64,000 bases of DNA from a virus, in IMG/VR virus record IMGVR_UViG_3300042987_004038, positions 32,831-96,830 of that record; one strand, given 5' to 3'. This document shows, piece after piece, positions 26,273-36,661 of this stretch. The notes under the pieces are model-generated. The model made no database searches. It was not told the origin of the DNA and saw only the letters and a list, made by a program, of their open reading frames with translations. The translations under genes and the position numbers were made by a program. The first letter of the stretch is position 1, and each line of letters opens with the position of its first letter.

Positions 26273-28123
26273 ATGTCACTCACAAACGTAAAGAAAAATC
26301 TAAAGCAAAAAAGACAAAGAAACTACTTGGCCAGAGACTTCGACAGTTTCAGGACAGAGCTTATCAAATATGCGAAGATCTATTTCCCAGATCAGATTCA
26401 GGACTTTTCTGAAGCATCTGTGGGTGGTCTCCTTGTCGATCTAGTTTCCTACATTGGAGATTCAACAGCTTTTTATCTAGACCACCAGTTCAATGAGCTT
26501 GGACTTGATACAGCTGTTGAGAGAAAAAATGTTGAAAGACTAATAAGACTTGCAGGCGTGAAAATCAGAGGCGCATCTCCCGCGTATTGCAATATTGATT
26601 TTTCATTTGTTGTTGACGCAACCACGCAAGGAAATGGGTATATTCCGGTAAATTCTCAATTACCAATTTTAAGAACTGGTACGCGAGTAACCTCAAATAC
26701 TGGAATTACATTCACACTTAGAACAAATGTTGATTTTTCTGAAGTTGACCAGTTTGGAAAATACATTTGTACATTTGTCACAAAAGATACAGATTCAAAT
26801 GGAAATCCTACAACATTTACTGTGACAAGATCTGGGATATGTGAATCCGGAGGAACAGCAGAAGAGTCTTTCCCGTTTGGATCAGATACAACTCCTTTCA
26901 AGACAATAACTTTATCAAATCCAAATGTGAATGAAATTCTTTTGGTTGTTGATTCTGAAGGGAACGAATACTATGAAGTTGACGCACTTTCACAAGATAC
27001 AGTTTTTAGATCCATTGAAAACTATAACTCCGATGTAGATTACGTTGAAAATGCTCTAGCAGTCGTTCCTGCACCATACAGATTTGCAACCCGTGCTGAA
27101 TCAGATTCGGGAGTTGTGACTATAGTTTTTGGATCTGGTCAAGCTGGGACGCTGGACAACGACATCTTACCTGATCCGAGCGAGGTATCGCTTCCTCTTT
27201 TTGGAGACAAGAAGACTTTTCCAAGGGCATCAATTGATCCAAATTCAATGATTGGATCGAAGAGTCTAGGAATAACTCCAATCAATACAACAATAAGAGT
27301 CAGATATAGGCACGGAGGAGGAATTTCCCACAATGTCTCCGCAAATACGGTGAAAACAATAAGCAATCTTGTCACAAAGTTCAGCCCAGGGCTGTCTCCG
27401 ACTAAGGTTGCAACAATAAGATCAACAATTTCAGTTAATAACCCTAGCGCAGCGAGCGGAGGAGAAAATGCTCCCACTCTTGAAGATCTAAGATCTGTGG
27501 CTCTGAGTATTAGAAATTCTCAAAACAGAGTCGTCTCTAAAGAAGACCTGATCGCAAGAATATTTTTGATGCCTACAAATTTTGGAAGAGCATTTAGAGT
27601 TGGTATACAGCCAAATCCAGTTAATCCTCTTTCTTCCCTTCTTTATGTGATCAGTAGAGACTCAGATGGATATCTTGCACAATCTCCAGACACACTCAAG
27701 AGAAACATTTCAACATACATAAATGAGTTCAGAGTTGTTTCGGATGCCTTTGACATACTTGATGCCAAGATAATTAATATTGGATTCACTTACAGTGTTG
27801 CCATAGACGACAGAGAAGACAAAGAAGGTGTCCTAACAAAGATAAACAATTCTATCGCAACATACTTGGACACAAATAATATGCAAATTGATGGCGGAAT
27901 ACAAGTTTCTGATCTAATAAATCTGATATTAAATCAGGATGGTGTGATAAGCCTAGAGAGCTATAGTTTTTCAAGCCTGACTGGAACTGTTGATGAGAGG
28001 GTCTATTCTTCTTTCTCCATAAATCCAAATACTTCAATTAGGCGAGGGGTGCTTTCTCCTCCTGTTGGATCAATATTTGAAGTAAAATACCCAGATGTTG
28101 ATATATCAGGAAATGCAATTTAG
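26273..28123 (+). CDS. 6: Baseplate wedge protein, gp6/J-like
   Basis: A 616-residue wedge protein, starting just after the gp25 stop; the ATG at 26273 is preferred over a TTG two codons earlier. It has YLARDFDSFRTELIKYAKIYFPDQIQDF and VGGLLVDLVSYIGDSTAFYLDHQFNEL, the conserved N-terminus of the gp6/Mu J family, and later ENAPTLEDLRSVALSIRNSQNRVVSKEDL in the mid-domain. T4 gp6 is 660 residues, so size agrees. It dimerises in T4 to close the ring of wedges. Strong assignment. Confidence 0.9.
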   Translation: MSLTNVKKNLKQKRQRNYLARDFDSFRTELIKYAKIYFPDQIQDFSEASVGGLLVDLVSYIGDSTAFYLDHQFNELGLDTAVERKNVERLIRLAGVKIRGASPAYCNIDFSFVVDATTQGNGYIPVNSQLPILRTGTRVTSNTGITFTLRTNVDFSEVDQFGKYICTFVTKDTDSNGNPTTFTVTRSGICESGGTAEESFPFGSDTTPFKTITLSNPNVNEILLVVDSEGNEYYEVDALSQDTVFRSIENYNSDVDYVENALAVVPAPYRFATRAESDSGVVTIVFGSGQAGTLDNDILPDPSEVSLPLFGDKKTFPRASIDPNSMIGSKSLGITPINTTIRVRYRHGGGISHNVSANTVKTISNLVTKFSPGLSPTKVATIRSTISVNNPSAASGGENAPTLEDLRSVALSIRNSQNRVVSKEDLIARIFLMPTNFGRAFRVGIQPNPVNPLSSLLYVISRDSDGYLAQSPDTLKRNISTYINEFRVVSDAFDILDAKIINIGFTYSVAIDDREDKEGVLTKINNSIATYLDTNNMQIDGGIQVSDLINLILNQDGVISLESYSFSSLTGTVDERVYSSFSINPNTSIRRGVLSPPVGSIFEVKYPDVDISGNAI

Positions 28124-28133
28124 GAGATTATAA

Positions 28134-29654
28134 ATGTACAGAATTTTTCAAGCAGACAAGGACTCGTACATCACTAACAAGATAATCTCCAATACTCTCC
28201 GAGCTACTGATTCAAATCTTGGTCAGGCAGGAACAATTGACTTGTTCAAAATGTATGATGAAAATACATTTACCGGAGAAGACAGCCCGATAGAGATAAG
28301 CAGAGCACTTATCCATTTTGACATTGATGACCTGCGAGATTCAATGAATAGTGGAGAGTTTGACCCCAATAGCTCAGATTTTTCTTGCAGCCTCTATTTA
28401 CACGATGTTTATGGAGGACAGACAACACCCACAAATTTTTCTCTAGTTGTCTACCCACTTTCAAAGAGCTTTGATGAAGGATCAGGAAGAGATGTTGTTC
28501 GCTTTGAAGATATTGATGTTGTAAATTTTATAACAGCCTCCGTCTCGAGCACAGTTGTCACATGGTCGGTCTCGGGCGCTAATTCGGGTGCTGATATTTC
28601 TGGATCCAATCAAGATTATTTTACACAAGGAAATTTAAACGACGGATTAGGAGTTGTTTCTTTTGCTTCAACTCAGGTGTTTTCGACTGGGCAGGAAGAT
28701 CTAAACGTAGATGTCACAAAAATAGTGTCGGGAGTTCTTGCAAATCAGCTACCAGATTCTGGATTTAGAATATCCTTTATCTCAAGTCAAGAATTAGACC
28801 AAAAAACAAGATTTGTTAAGCGTTTTGCTTCAAGAAACACTACGAATACATCAAAAAAACCCAAATTAATAGTCACCTACAACGATGTAATATCAGATAA
28901 GACAAAAAATTTTGAATTCAATACTTCTGGTACTCTGTTTTTGAATACATTTGCAGCAGGATCTCCTGCAAATTTACTTTCAGGCTCAAATTTATCACAA
29001 CTGACAGGAAGCAGCTGTATCAAGATTAAAATACAGTCAGGAAGTGTACAGAGGACATTTTTTGGATCCCAGCACAAGGTAGGAGATGTCTCAGTAACGG
29101 GAATCTATTCTTCAAGTTTCTTAGTAAATTCTTTTGATAGTGATATCTTTCAAAAGCTAACAGGGTCAGCTCAGTCTATTGATTCTTTTGATTTTAGCGT
29201 GAAATGGCTTTCAAATGATGAATCAGTACAATTTGCTACGGGATCACTCGAAATAAAAAGAAGAGATACAACGTATTTTTCACAGACACCACAGCGGTAT
29301 TTTATAAACATTACAAATATGCAATCATCCTACAAGCAAGATGAAAAGATTAGGTTCAGGCTATTCATCGAAGACTTCAATAGAAATGTAATATTCGTTA
29401 AAACTCCTCTTGAAAATACCGGAGTTGTTGTAGAAAAGTGTCTGTACAGCATTAGAGATTTTGAGAGCGGAGATATTATAGTTCCTTTCCACGATCCTGG
29501 AACGCAGACGTCCAACGATTCAACATCTCATTATTTTGATTTTTATATGTCGACACTGCCAAGAGGAAGAACATATACATTTGATTTTAAGATAATAAAC
29601 AAAGGCTTAGAAGCGCTAATAGGCGATGTAGCTGCAAAATTTAGGATTGAATAA
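28134..29654 (+). CDS. Virion protein with DNRLRE-like beta domain
   Basis: A 506-residue protein with an AGGAGAT ribosome binding site. Residues 1-255 resemble a DNRLRE/carbohydrate-binding-like sandwich: YRIFQADKDSYITNKIIS, EISRALIHFDIDDLR, FSCSLYLHDVYGG, and the closing FVKRFASRNTTNTSKKPKLI with VTY. The C-terminal half is beta-rich Ser/Thr repeats with several aromatic strands and no clear family. It is placed between gp6- and the LamG-bearing gene, so a baseplate-peripheral or receptor-side role is inferred. TAATG overlap follows. Confidence 0.6.
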   Translation: MYRIFQADKDSYITNKIISNTLRATDSNLGQAGTIDLFKMYDENTFTGEDSPIEISRALIHFDIDDLRDSMNSGEFDPNSSDFSCSLYLHDVYGGQTTPTNFSLVVYPLSKSFDEGSGRDVVRFEDIDVVNFITASVSSTVVTWSVSGANSGADISGSNQDYFTQGNLNDGLGVVSFASTQVFSTGQEDLNVDVTKIVSGVLANQLPDSGFRISFISSQELDQKTRFVKRFASRNTTNTSKKPKLIVTYNDVISDKTKNFEFNTSGTLFLNTFAAGSPANLLSGSNLSQLTGSSCIKIKIQSGSVQRTFFGSQHKVGDVSVTGIYSSSFLVNSFDSDIFQKLTGSAQSIDSFDFSVKWLSNDESVQFATGSLEIKRRDTTYFSQTPQRYFINITNMQSSYKQDEKIRFRLFIEDFNRNVIFVKTPLENTGVVVEKCLYSIRDFESGDIIVPFHDPGTQTSNDSTSHYFDFYMSTLPRGRTYTFDFKIINKGLEALIGDVAAKFRIE

Positions 29655-32600
29655 TGCCAAGACTTCGAACAAAGCCACCCGTCTTTAGGTCAAAAAAAAC
29701 GCAAACAGTTACAAATTCTGTCAAAAGAGACATCTCAAACGTATCTCTGCAGGGAAGAGATACGTCTAATGAGAATTTTTTTCTTGATTCATATAAGACT
29801 GGTTTTAAATCAACTCAGCAGCTAGCACTCGACTTTTCACAATTCAAAAATCACACGTTTTTTTCTCCAGCAAGAGCAAAAGTCGACGTTGCTCTATTTA
29901 AATCAATAAATGAATTTCCTTTTACAGGATCAATAACAGAAATTGACAAGTTTTTAGTTGGATTGACAGGTTTTGAAAGATACGTCTTTGATTCTATCCC
30001 AAGAAACACAGGGTATCTATTTTTTTCAGGGACACAAGTCGGAGAAACATCCGGAGGAACATACATAGATGTTTCTCCTATTTCGGGACATGAATTTCCA
30101 AATTCGCCTGGTGCAACAGCAGAACAAGCTCTTGTCATAAATGGAAGTCCTTTTGAAATTGAATTGCACTTATATGTGCCTGAGGTTTTTAACGACAATC
30201 AAATTGTTGTACAGCGGCTGCAAGATGAAGCCGGATATACTCTGGCTCTCTCTTCTTCTTTGTCAAGTAACGAATGCAAGATAGTCTTCCTTGTTTCTTC
30301 AGCTTCTGATTCTTACCTCGTTGCGTCTGGAACGTTAGAAAAAGGAAATTTTTCTCACGTTAGAGCGTGTCTGTTTAATACTGATAACGGGAAGCAGTCT
30401 TTTGTGTATCTAGATGATAAACTAATAAGCTCTTCATCGGATACACAAGATTTTGGATCTCTTGTATTTGATACATCTAGTCTCATAATTGGAAGTGGAT
30501 CTCGTCACACAATACTTGATTATGATTTTTTACCAAGACAAACGCTTAGTGGTGCAATCGACGAATTTAGATTTTTTTCAAAGCAGCGCGACGAGGAGAC
30601 TATAAGCAAGTTTTCAAAAAGTCAGATGTTTGCAACCGGAGGCCTTGAAGCTTATTTCAGATTTGATGAGCCTGCAGGAAACTATAGCATGAAAGACATC
30701 GTGCTAGACCACTCAGGAAGGTGTTTGCACTCTAGAATCTTAAACTACATTCCCGTTCTAAGAGTGACATCTTCTATCAGCGTTCCGCTTTATAGTCAAA
30801 ATCCATATTTTAGTCCTGTTCTTTACCCAGATTTTGTTCCATTTTCTTCAAGAATTACTGACCTTATTTCAAGTGCGTCAAGCTATGATAATGAAAATCC
30901 AAATATTGTAACAAATCTTGTGCCAATTCATTATCTTGTTGAGAGTGCAAACGCAGCAGGACTTCAGTCAGTGAGTAGCGGAATAGGTGTTTTCCCTTCG
31001 ATTGTTGATTTACCCGGAACTGGAGAGATTCCAGAAACATCTGCTCTCTTGCGTACGCTCATAATGATGTCAATACCGCTAGATGAAATCAAGCAATTTA
31101 TTGATAGCATGTCTACACTTCTCGCAGTCGAATTAGGGAATGAAGAAAAATTAAATAGTCAAATGATTAAATTTGCAGGAGACTATTTTGGAATAGATCT
31201 TCCAAACTTCTTTTCAAAATCAACTACCAATCAATTTTCATTCGGTGAAGATGTTAGTGAGACTGGATATTTTGAGTACACACTTAGAGCACTACGGGAT
31301 GATTTGTGGAGAAGAATTCTTGCAAACATGCCCTATGTTAACTCTTCTAAGGGCACAAAATCTGCTGTAAGATCAATATTTTTATCATCTGGAATAATTC
31401 CTGAGAACTTCTTTGTCATCAGAGAGTTTGGACAATCTGGAGAGACACGACTGGCCGATCTAAGGGATTACTCTGTTGAAGTCTCATCGATGCTTGATTT
31501 TTCATCTAGTCTTGGCACTCCCACCGGACAGTTTATCCCGCCGGGAGTTAGAACTAACTCTCCTAGAATTATAAGCCCGTTCTTAAGTGCCTCAAGAGTT
31601 GAGACAGGAATTCCGCGAATAACAGGAAACTTTGTCAGTAAAGACCTTTTTCCTCCTCACGGAATTTCCAATAACCCAAATGATGGACTATTAACGTCAG
31701 GATCCTTTTCAATAGAAGCATCTGTCATATTTGATAGAAAAATAAAACATGACATAACCCAAAGCATCTTTAGAATCATAACGACGGGCAGCGCTTCTCC
31801 GAATGATTTTTTGGTAGGAAATCTTTTCTATAGATCAGAAAGCCCAGAGACAGGATCTCTTGTGTTCGCTACGAGACCGACCTTTGAGCCCGGCACTGTT
31901 GCGCCAGAACCTCTTGTAATGAGCATACCTGGAATAAATCTGTTTGATGGAGAAAGATGGACTGTAGGAATTGAAAAAATAAGAGGCGATGTGATTGGAA
32001 CAACTTCGTCAAGCTACACACTTAGATGTGCAAGGCAGGTCGGAGATTATTTAGATTTCTTTTCTACCTCGTCTCTCTACTCGGACTATTCTGTTCTCCC
32101 CAATCAGTCAGTTTTTTTGAATAGATCAAGCCTCTATAATGCTTCCGGATCATATCTGATAATTGGGTCCCAAAGCATTACACCTAATACGAGATTTTTG
32201 AATGGGTACGAAAGTTATCTAGGAACAAAATTTTCAGGGAAAATTTCAGGTATCAAGTTCTTCTCATCTAAAATAGGTAACAAGTCTTTCATTGAGCATG
32301 CTAGAAATTTTGCAAGCATTGGAACCGATAATCCAGAAATTGGACTAGGATTTGATCTGGTTCAAACAGGGGCGTTTGAGCGGCTAAGAATTGACGCCTC
32401 TTGCGATCAAGCGACCACGGGAACAGATTCAATTGGCAATATTCTAATTTTCGACTTCAGTCAAAACGGACTTCATCTAAGTGGCTCTGGATTCCCACCA
32501 TCGAGATCAGTTGTCTCACCTCAAACTTTAAACATAAACAGAATTTCTCCTAGATTTGACCTTCAGCAAGTTGCAAACAAGGTCAGACCAAGAGGATTAG

Positions 32601-33127
32601 ATGTTCCTAATAAATCAGATCCGGGTTACGTAGTAACAGGTCCTGCATATGAAATATACGATGTTAATGAAATAGTTGATGACATAAGATTTGCAATTGA
32701 GCATTCAATAGTAAAGGCGCTTAACGAAGACATGATTTCTACGATTGGAGACACGCAGTACCTTGATAATTCTCTAGGTCGACCAGAATACATGTTCTCC
32801 GATTCTTATCCAGATCTTGATCATTTTTCAAATGTCTATTTCAATCGATTGACTGGAAAACTTGACATTATGAAAACATATGAAGTCTTTAGATGGGTTG
32901 ATGTCGCCTTGACCGACTTGGTTGAGTCAATACTTCCAAAAAGAACAAAATTTATGGGAATTAATTATATCATAGAATCACACTTGATAGAAAGAGCAAA
33001 ACTGAGATATAGGTCAGAAGACATGTTTATTCTCTCTCAAATTGATCCTCTTTATGAGAAAAGTGCAATTCTAAGAAAAGAAAGCCTTCTAACTACAAAC
33101 CTATCTGGAATAATAAAGAGACTATGA
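29654..33127 (+). CDS. Large LamG-containing baseplate wedge protein (possible gp7 analogue)
   Basis: A 1157-residue protein. Two LamG/concanavalin-A-like domains are visible: about 165-320 (FEIELHLYVPEVFNDNQIVV, then HVRACLFNTDNG, FVYLDDKL) and about 690-880 (GSFSIEASVIFD, GERWTVGIEK). Between them, near 545-585, lies RDDLWRRILANMPYVNSSKG with TKSAVRSIF, a motif shared with tail/baseplate proteins that connect wedges to the tail (gpI-like). This region of the genome in T4 holds gp7 and gp8, but the equivalence is inference. Overlaps the next gene by ATGA. Confidence 0.58.
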   Translation: MPRLRTKPPVFRSKKTQTVTNSVKRDISNVSLQGRDTSNENFFLDSYKTGFKSTQQLALDFSQFKNHTFFSPARAKVDVALFKSINEFPFTGSITEIDKFLVGLTGFERYVFDSIPRNTGYLFFSGTQVGETSGGTYIDVSPISGHEFPNSPGATAEQALVINGSPFEIELHLYVPEVFNDNQIVVQRLQDEAGYTLALSSSLSSNECKIVFLVSSASDSYLVASGTLEKGNFSHVRACLFNTDNGKQSFVYLDDKLISSSSDTQDFGSLVFDTSSLIIGSGSRHTILDYDFLPRQTLSGAIDEFRFFSKQRDEETISKFSKSQMFATGGLEAYFRFDEPAGNYSMKDIVLDHSGRCLHSRILNYIPVLRVTSSISVPLYSQNPYFSPVLYPDFVPFSSRITDLISSASSYDNENPNIVTNLVPIHYLVESANAAGLQSVSSGIGVFPSIVDLPGTGEIPETSALLRTLIMMSIPLDEIKQFIDSMSTLLAVELGNEEKLNSQMIKFAGDYFGIDLPNFFSKSTTNQFSFGEDVSETGYFEYTLRALRDDLWRRILANMPYVNSSKGTKSAVRSIFLSSGIIPENFFVIREFGQSGETRLADLRDYSVEVSSMLDFSSSLGTPTGQFIPPGVRTNSPRIISPFLSASRVETGIPRITGNFVSKDLFPPHGISNNPNDGLLTSGSFSIEASVIFDRKIKHDITQSIFRIITTGSASPNDFLVGNLFYRSESPETGSLVFATRPTFEPGTVAPEPLVMSIPGINLFDGERWTVGIEKIRGDVIGTTSSSYTLRCARQVGDYLDFFSTSSLYSDYSVLPNQSVFLNRSSLYNASGSYLIIGSQSITPNTRFLNGYESYLGTKFSGKISGIKFFSSKIGNKSFIEHARNFASIGTDNPEIGLGFDLVQTGAFERLRIDASCDQATTGTDSIGNILIFDFSQNGLHLSGSGFPPSRSVVSPQTLNINRISPRFDLQQVANKVRPRGLDVPNKSDPGYVVTGPAYEIYDVNEIVDDIRFAIEHSIVKALNEDMISTIGDTQYLDNSLGRPEYMFSDSYPDLDHFSNVYFNRLTGKLDIMKTYEVFRWVDVALTDLVESILPKRTKFMGINYIIESHLIERAKLRYRSEDMFILSQIDPLYEKSAILRKESLLTTNLSGIIKRL

Positions 33128-33837
33128 AACCTTTTTACGATAAAGGAAAGTTTAGAACTGATCTGCCAGAACCTCAGTCTTCTTCTCCGTCTTTTTTGCC
33201 AAGAAAGAACGGTTTTGGAGTAGAGATAAGAAATGGAAGAGATCTAAAGAAGAGAAATTCAACAATGTTTATCTCTTCTGGAAAATGGACGGAAATGCAA
33301 GATGATGGGCTCATAGACCAGCAAATCACACCTGGTGTGATTGGTGAGCTAATTGACGTCCTTGACGTAGTTCCTTTCTCTGACGCTGATGAGAGAAAAA
33401 GTCCAGAATCTGTTCTAAACTCATCAGAGTTAATCAGGGGAAATTCGATTGATTTTGAAGGAGAGACAAACAAAGATGGAAGGATAACCGTCTTTAATGT
33501 GAGATCCAGAGGATACGTATCAAACGAAGAGATCCCATTCAAAACTAGGGGAATCAAAGTCGAGTCAGTGACAATCACAGGAAGAGGCTCTGGTGTTAAG
33601 AGCGATTCCTTCCTGGACGGAGGTAGTTCAACTTTAGGAATTACCAGAGAAGGATTTTACGGTGAGAAAAAAGTGGAGAAAGATCCTTTTAGTGACAGAA
33701 TTTTGTTGAGTGATTTTGGAATGCTAAGAGACACGGGAGATTTTTCTTCAGAAGAGACCTATGGAACAAATGGCTTCTCCATTTATTCATCAGAATTTGG
33801 CATTGAATCAATTGCATTCTTGGGGCTTCTTAAATGA
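33124..33837 (+). CDS. Unknown virion-region protein
   Basis: A 237-residue acidic/basic mixed, beta-rich protein with ATGA overlaps at both ends, so it is translationally tied to its neighbours. Residues 1-50 are basic and Pro/Ser-rich (SSSPSFLPRKNGFG), and residues 120-237 are Gly/Ser with several strands (RGIKVESVTITGRGSGVKS). No family recognised. Its place between two large structural genes suggests a small baseplate or linker subunit. Confidence 0.5.
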   Translation: MKPFYDKGKFRTDLPEPQSSSPSFLPRKNGFGVEIRNGRDLKKRNSTMFISSGKWTEMQDDGLIDQQITPGVIGELIDVLDVVPFSDADERKSPESVLNSSELIRGNSIDFEGETNKDGRITVFNVRSRGYVSNEEIPFKTRGIKVESVTITGRGSGVKSDSFLDGGSSTLGITREGFYGEKKVEKDPFSDRILLSDFGMLRDTGDFSSEETYGTNGFSIYSSEFGIESIAFLGLLK

Positions 33838-36638
33838 AAAGCAGAATTTTAAATGTTTCTCCGAGAGCCTATCTTAGGCAGAAAGATTCAAAAAATGTAA
33901 TCCCTGCAATAGTTAGGACAGGAAATCAAAACGAAACCGGGAAAAAAGTCTCGCCTTTCTCTGAAAACGATGGCACTATAATTTTTGACCAGAATAAGAC
34001 AGTTCTTGCGCCATACATGATACCCAAAAATATTGCTTCTCTTTCGGGATTTTTGACCGGAAGTCTTCTGATGACTGGATCTATAAATCCAGGAGCAGCA
34101 TATCTTGACAAGAAAATTACAGAAGAATCTATTTATCCTTTTAAGGAATCATATAACCTATCAGCATACAACAAAAATTTTAGTCCTGGTTTCCCTGCAG
34201 AAGTTTATCCTGATTTTTCTTCTCCTGATTCTGATAAAGCAGCCTTGTTTTTTAACATAGGAACAAATTCAAATTTTGATGTGATCAAAGTAAAAAAATC
34301 AGACACTTTAAAAGACGCTGCAGGACCATTCTTAAACCAGGGAGGTTCAGGATTTATTTACTACAATCACGAAGAGAGGACCTGGGAGGACGTTGGAAAT
34401 AGAGATCCTTCATCTGGCACACCAATTGAGTATGATCCAGTATTTCAAATTGATGAAACCCTTGCAATAGCTGTCCCTGCGGAGAATAAAATCTCATCAG
34501 GTCAAGGAAATTTTTTAAGCCAGTTTTCTAGCAGCCCATATAGCATAACATCCGAAGGAACAAATTTTGTCCCAAAATCAAAGCAGATATTAAAAACAAG
34601 GGGCTATGATAAAATAGGAGAGCCTACTTCATTTTTTGAAGCCCCCTATGCTCCAAGGTACCATGCACCAACAGGAAGCTCGATAAGTTTGTCGAGTCTT
34701 ATTTCTGATCCATTTGTTGTTGATAGAATTTCTGTTAGTATTCCTATTACACTCATACGAACACAAGATGTCCCAACACCGGTTGGTCCTGGCAGAACAG
34801 ATGATGGGTTTGGAAGAGATATTGATAATCATGTCTTCTTCGTTTACGTGCAAAATCGATCTAATGCCAGCAAGGACAGTGTCCAGGATGTATCAAGTAG
34901 CATAAGATATCTCATTGCCAAAGAATCATTTTGTTCTTTCAATAAAAATACTTTTGATCTTGTTGAACCTGATCTTAAGCCATTTCACAGTTTTGCAAGC
35001 ATAACTGAATTCCAAATGGGCTCAAACATTGCTTCGAGCAGCAAAGCACCAATCACGCTGGCGAAAGATGTTGATCTTCTAATGACATTTAGGCCTGCTA
35101 CATTTGATAGAAACTTTGGAACGGTATCAAAATTAGCAGGAAGAGTCTATCACGCTCCTGCTACGTTTGTTACGGGCAGCGTCTTTGTTCAAAATTTCTG
35201 GAGAGGTGGACAATATGCATCTGGGTCTTCTGGAGAAGTTACAATACCAAGCCCAGGATCTGGAAATTATAGAAATATCAATAGACGCCAGGATGCAGAA
35301 TCACCAACAATAGAGAGCAAATTCTGCAAACCTAGTTCGCGTGCACTCATATCTTCTTTTTGGGAACAATATTCTGAAACATTCACTTCAGGTAGTGGTC
35401 TAGGAGAAGTTACAAAAGAGATCAATACATCTTCAACAACATCAGCTACATTAAAACTTTCTCCAATTGTTCTCTTTCCGGGAGATGAGCTTGTATTTGG
35501 AATAGAGTCCGGAGCAAACTCAAATATGGTATCTCCGGGAAGAACAAATGTCGGAACAGACAAAAGCGTGCTATCGGTGACAGGGTCTCGCCTTGTGATA
35601 AGACAAGGAGATGCAAATGTTGTCCTCTATGGCACAATGATGACAAATGCAAAGGAGAGACTTCCGGTTCTTAACCAGCACCTCGGATCAGACGCAGTTC
35701 AAGAGGACATCCACGATCCGGGACCATTTGATCAATTTGACATCTACGATAAAAAAATTCTTTCTGCTTCTTACGTTGATGGAATTTTCGCCGGAAAAAT
35801 GATTGGAGGTACTAGAAAGAGAGTAGCACTTGGGTCTAAGGGAGAATCGTGGATAACTGGATCTCTACAAAGAAATATTAGACTAGTGGACAACAATACA
35901 ATTTACTATGATTCCTATCTTCCGCCCCCGCCTGCGATAGTTTCGATGTTTGCAAATGCATCTGCTGACGTAAGGCCGATTGTTAAGTTTTTAAAGAGTG
36001 CAACAAATGGATTTGCCTTTGAAAATAATAGAAATTTGGACACCTTACTAAAAAGAAAATTTACCTTTGAGAGCGAGATAACTGTAAGACATCGGTCTCT
36101 TCAAATACGCCTTGTTGATGCGACAATTCCTGCAGCAGAAGACATAGACGGAGATACATCAAGATTTGTGCTGTTCTATAATGGAATAAATCCTTCTGTG
36201 GAATACCCGTCTACAGTTACAGTATCTAAAAAATCATACAGAGGCGCAGCTTCAATTAGATACGGATTGATAAGTGCAAGATTAACGTCTCCCGCACATG
36301 TCTTCAGCAGAAACAGTTATGGACAATTCAGAGATCTAATTGAACAACCAAAGATGTCAAGGTTTGTTTCAACTGAAACCGGAAAAGACGCGATTGAACA
36401 GCCTTTTGTTATTGCTTCTTTTGTGAGCGCGTCAACTGATACTCCTGTTGAGCCAAGTAGTACGCAATGTAGCAATCTAAGTGCATTTTGTACATCATCA
36501 GTGCCCTTCTCAGATAACGGAAGAGCTAGCAACAGAGGCGCTCTACCTGACGCACAAAATATTCAATTTGGTCCAAACAACCTGATTTTTGGAAATATAA
36601 ATAGCAATCCCAGCCAGATTGCAGGCACCACAGCGTGA
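33834..36638 (+). CDS. Large unknown virion-region protein
   Basis: A 934-residue Ser/Pro/Gly-rich beta protein, starting on an ATGA overlap. Noted stretches are SPRAYLRQKDSKNVIPAIVR at the N-terminus, a PPPP turn near residue 700 (YLPPPPAIVSMF), and IQFGPNNLIFGNINSNP at the C-terminus. It lacks signal peptide and membrane segments. I recognise no domain. The size, gene order and coupling point to an outer baseplate or tail appendage protein. Confidence 0.5.
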   Translation: MKSRILNVSPRAYLRQKDSKNVIPAIVRTGNQNETGKKVSPFSENDGTIIFDQNKTVLAPYMIPKNIASLSGFLTGSLLMTGSINPGAAYLDKKITEESIYPFKESYNLSAYNKNFSPGFPAEVYPDFSSPDSDKAALFFNIGTNSNFDVIKVKKSDTLKDAAGPFLNQGGSGFIYYNHEERTWEDVGNRDPSSGTPIEYDPVFQIDETLAIAVPAENKISSGQGNFLSQFSSSPYSITSEGTNFVPKSKQILKTRGYDKIGEPTSFFEAPYAPRYHAPTGSSISLSSLISDPFVVDRISVSIPITLIRTQDVPTPVGPGRTDDGFGRDIDNHVFFVYVQNRSNASKDSVQDVSSSIRYLIAKESFCSFNKNTFDLVEPDLKPFHSFASITEFQMGSNIASSSKAPITLAKDVDLLMTFRPATFDRNFGTVSKLAGRVYHAPATFVTGSVFVQNFWRGGQYASGSSGEVTIPSPGSGNYRNINRRQDAESPTIESKFCKPSSRALISSFWEQYSETFTSGSGLGEVTKEINTSSTTSATLKLSPIVLFPGDELVFGIESGANSNMVSPGRTNVGTDKSVLSVTGSRLVIRQGDANVVLYGTMMTNAKERLPVLNQHLGSDAVQEDIHDPGPFDQFDIYDKKILSASYVDGIFAGKMIGGTRKRVALGSKGESWITGSLQRNIRLVDNNTIYYDSYLPPPPAIVSMFANASADVRPIVKFLKSATNGFAFENNRNLDTLLKRKFTFESEITVRHRSLQIRLVDATIPAAEDIDGDTSRFVLFYNGINPSVEYPSTVTVSKKSYRGAASIRYGLISARLTSPAHVFSRNSYGQFRDLIEQPKMSRFVSTETGKDAIEQPFVIASFVSASTDTPVEPSSTQCSNLSAFCTSSVPFSDNGRASNRGALPDAQNIQFGPNNLIFGNINSNPSQIAGTTA

Positions 36639-36661
36639 AATAGTTATATTGTGAGAGAATT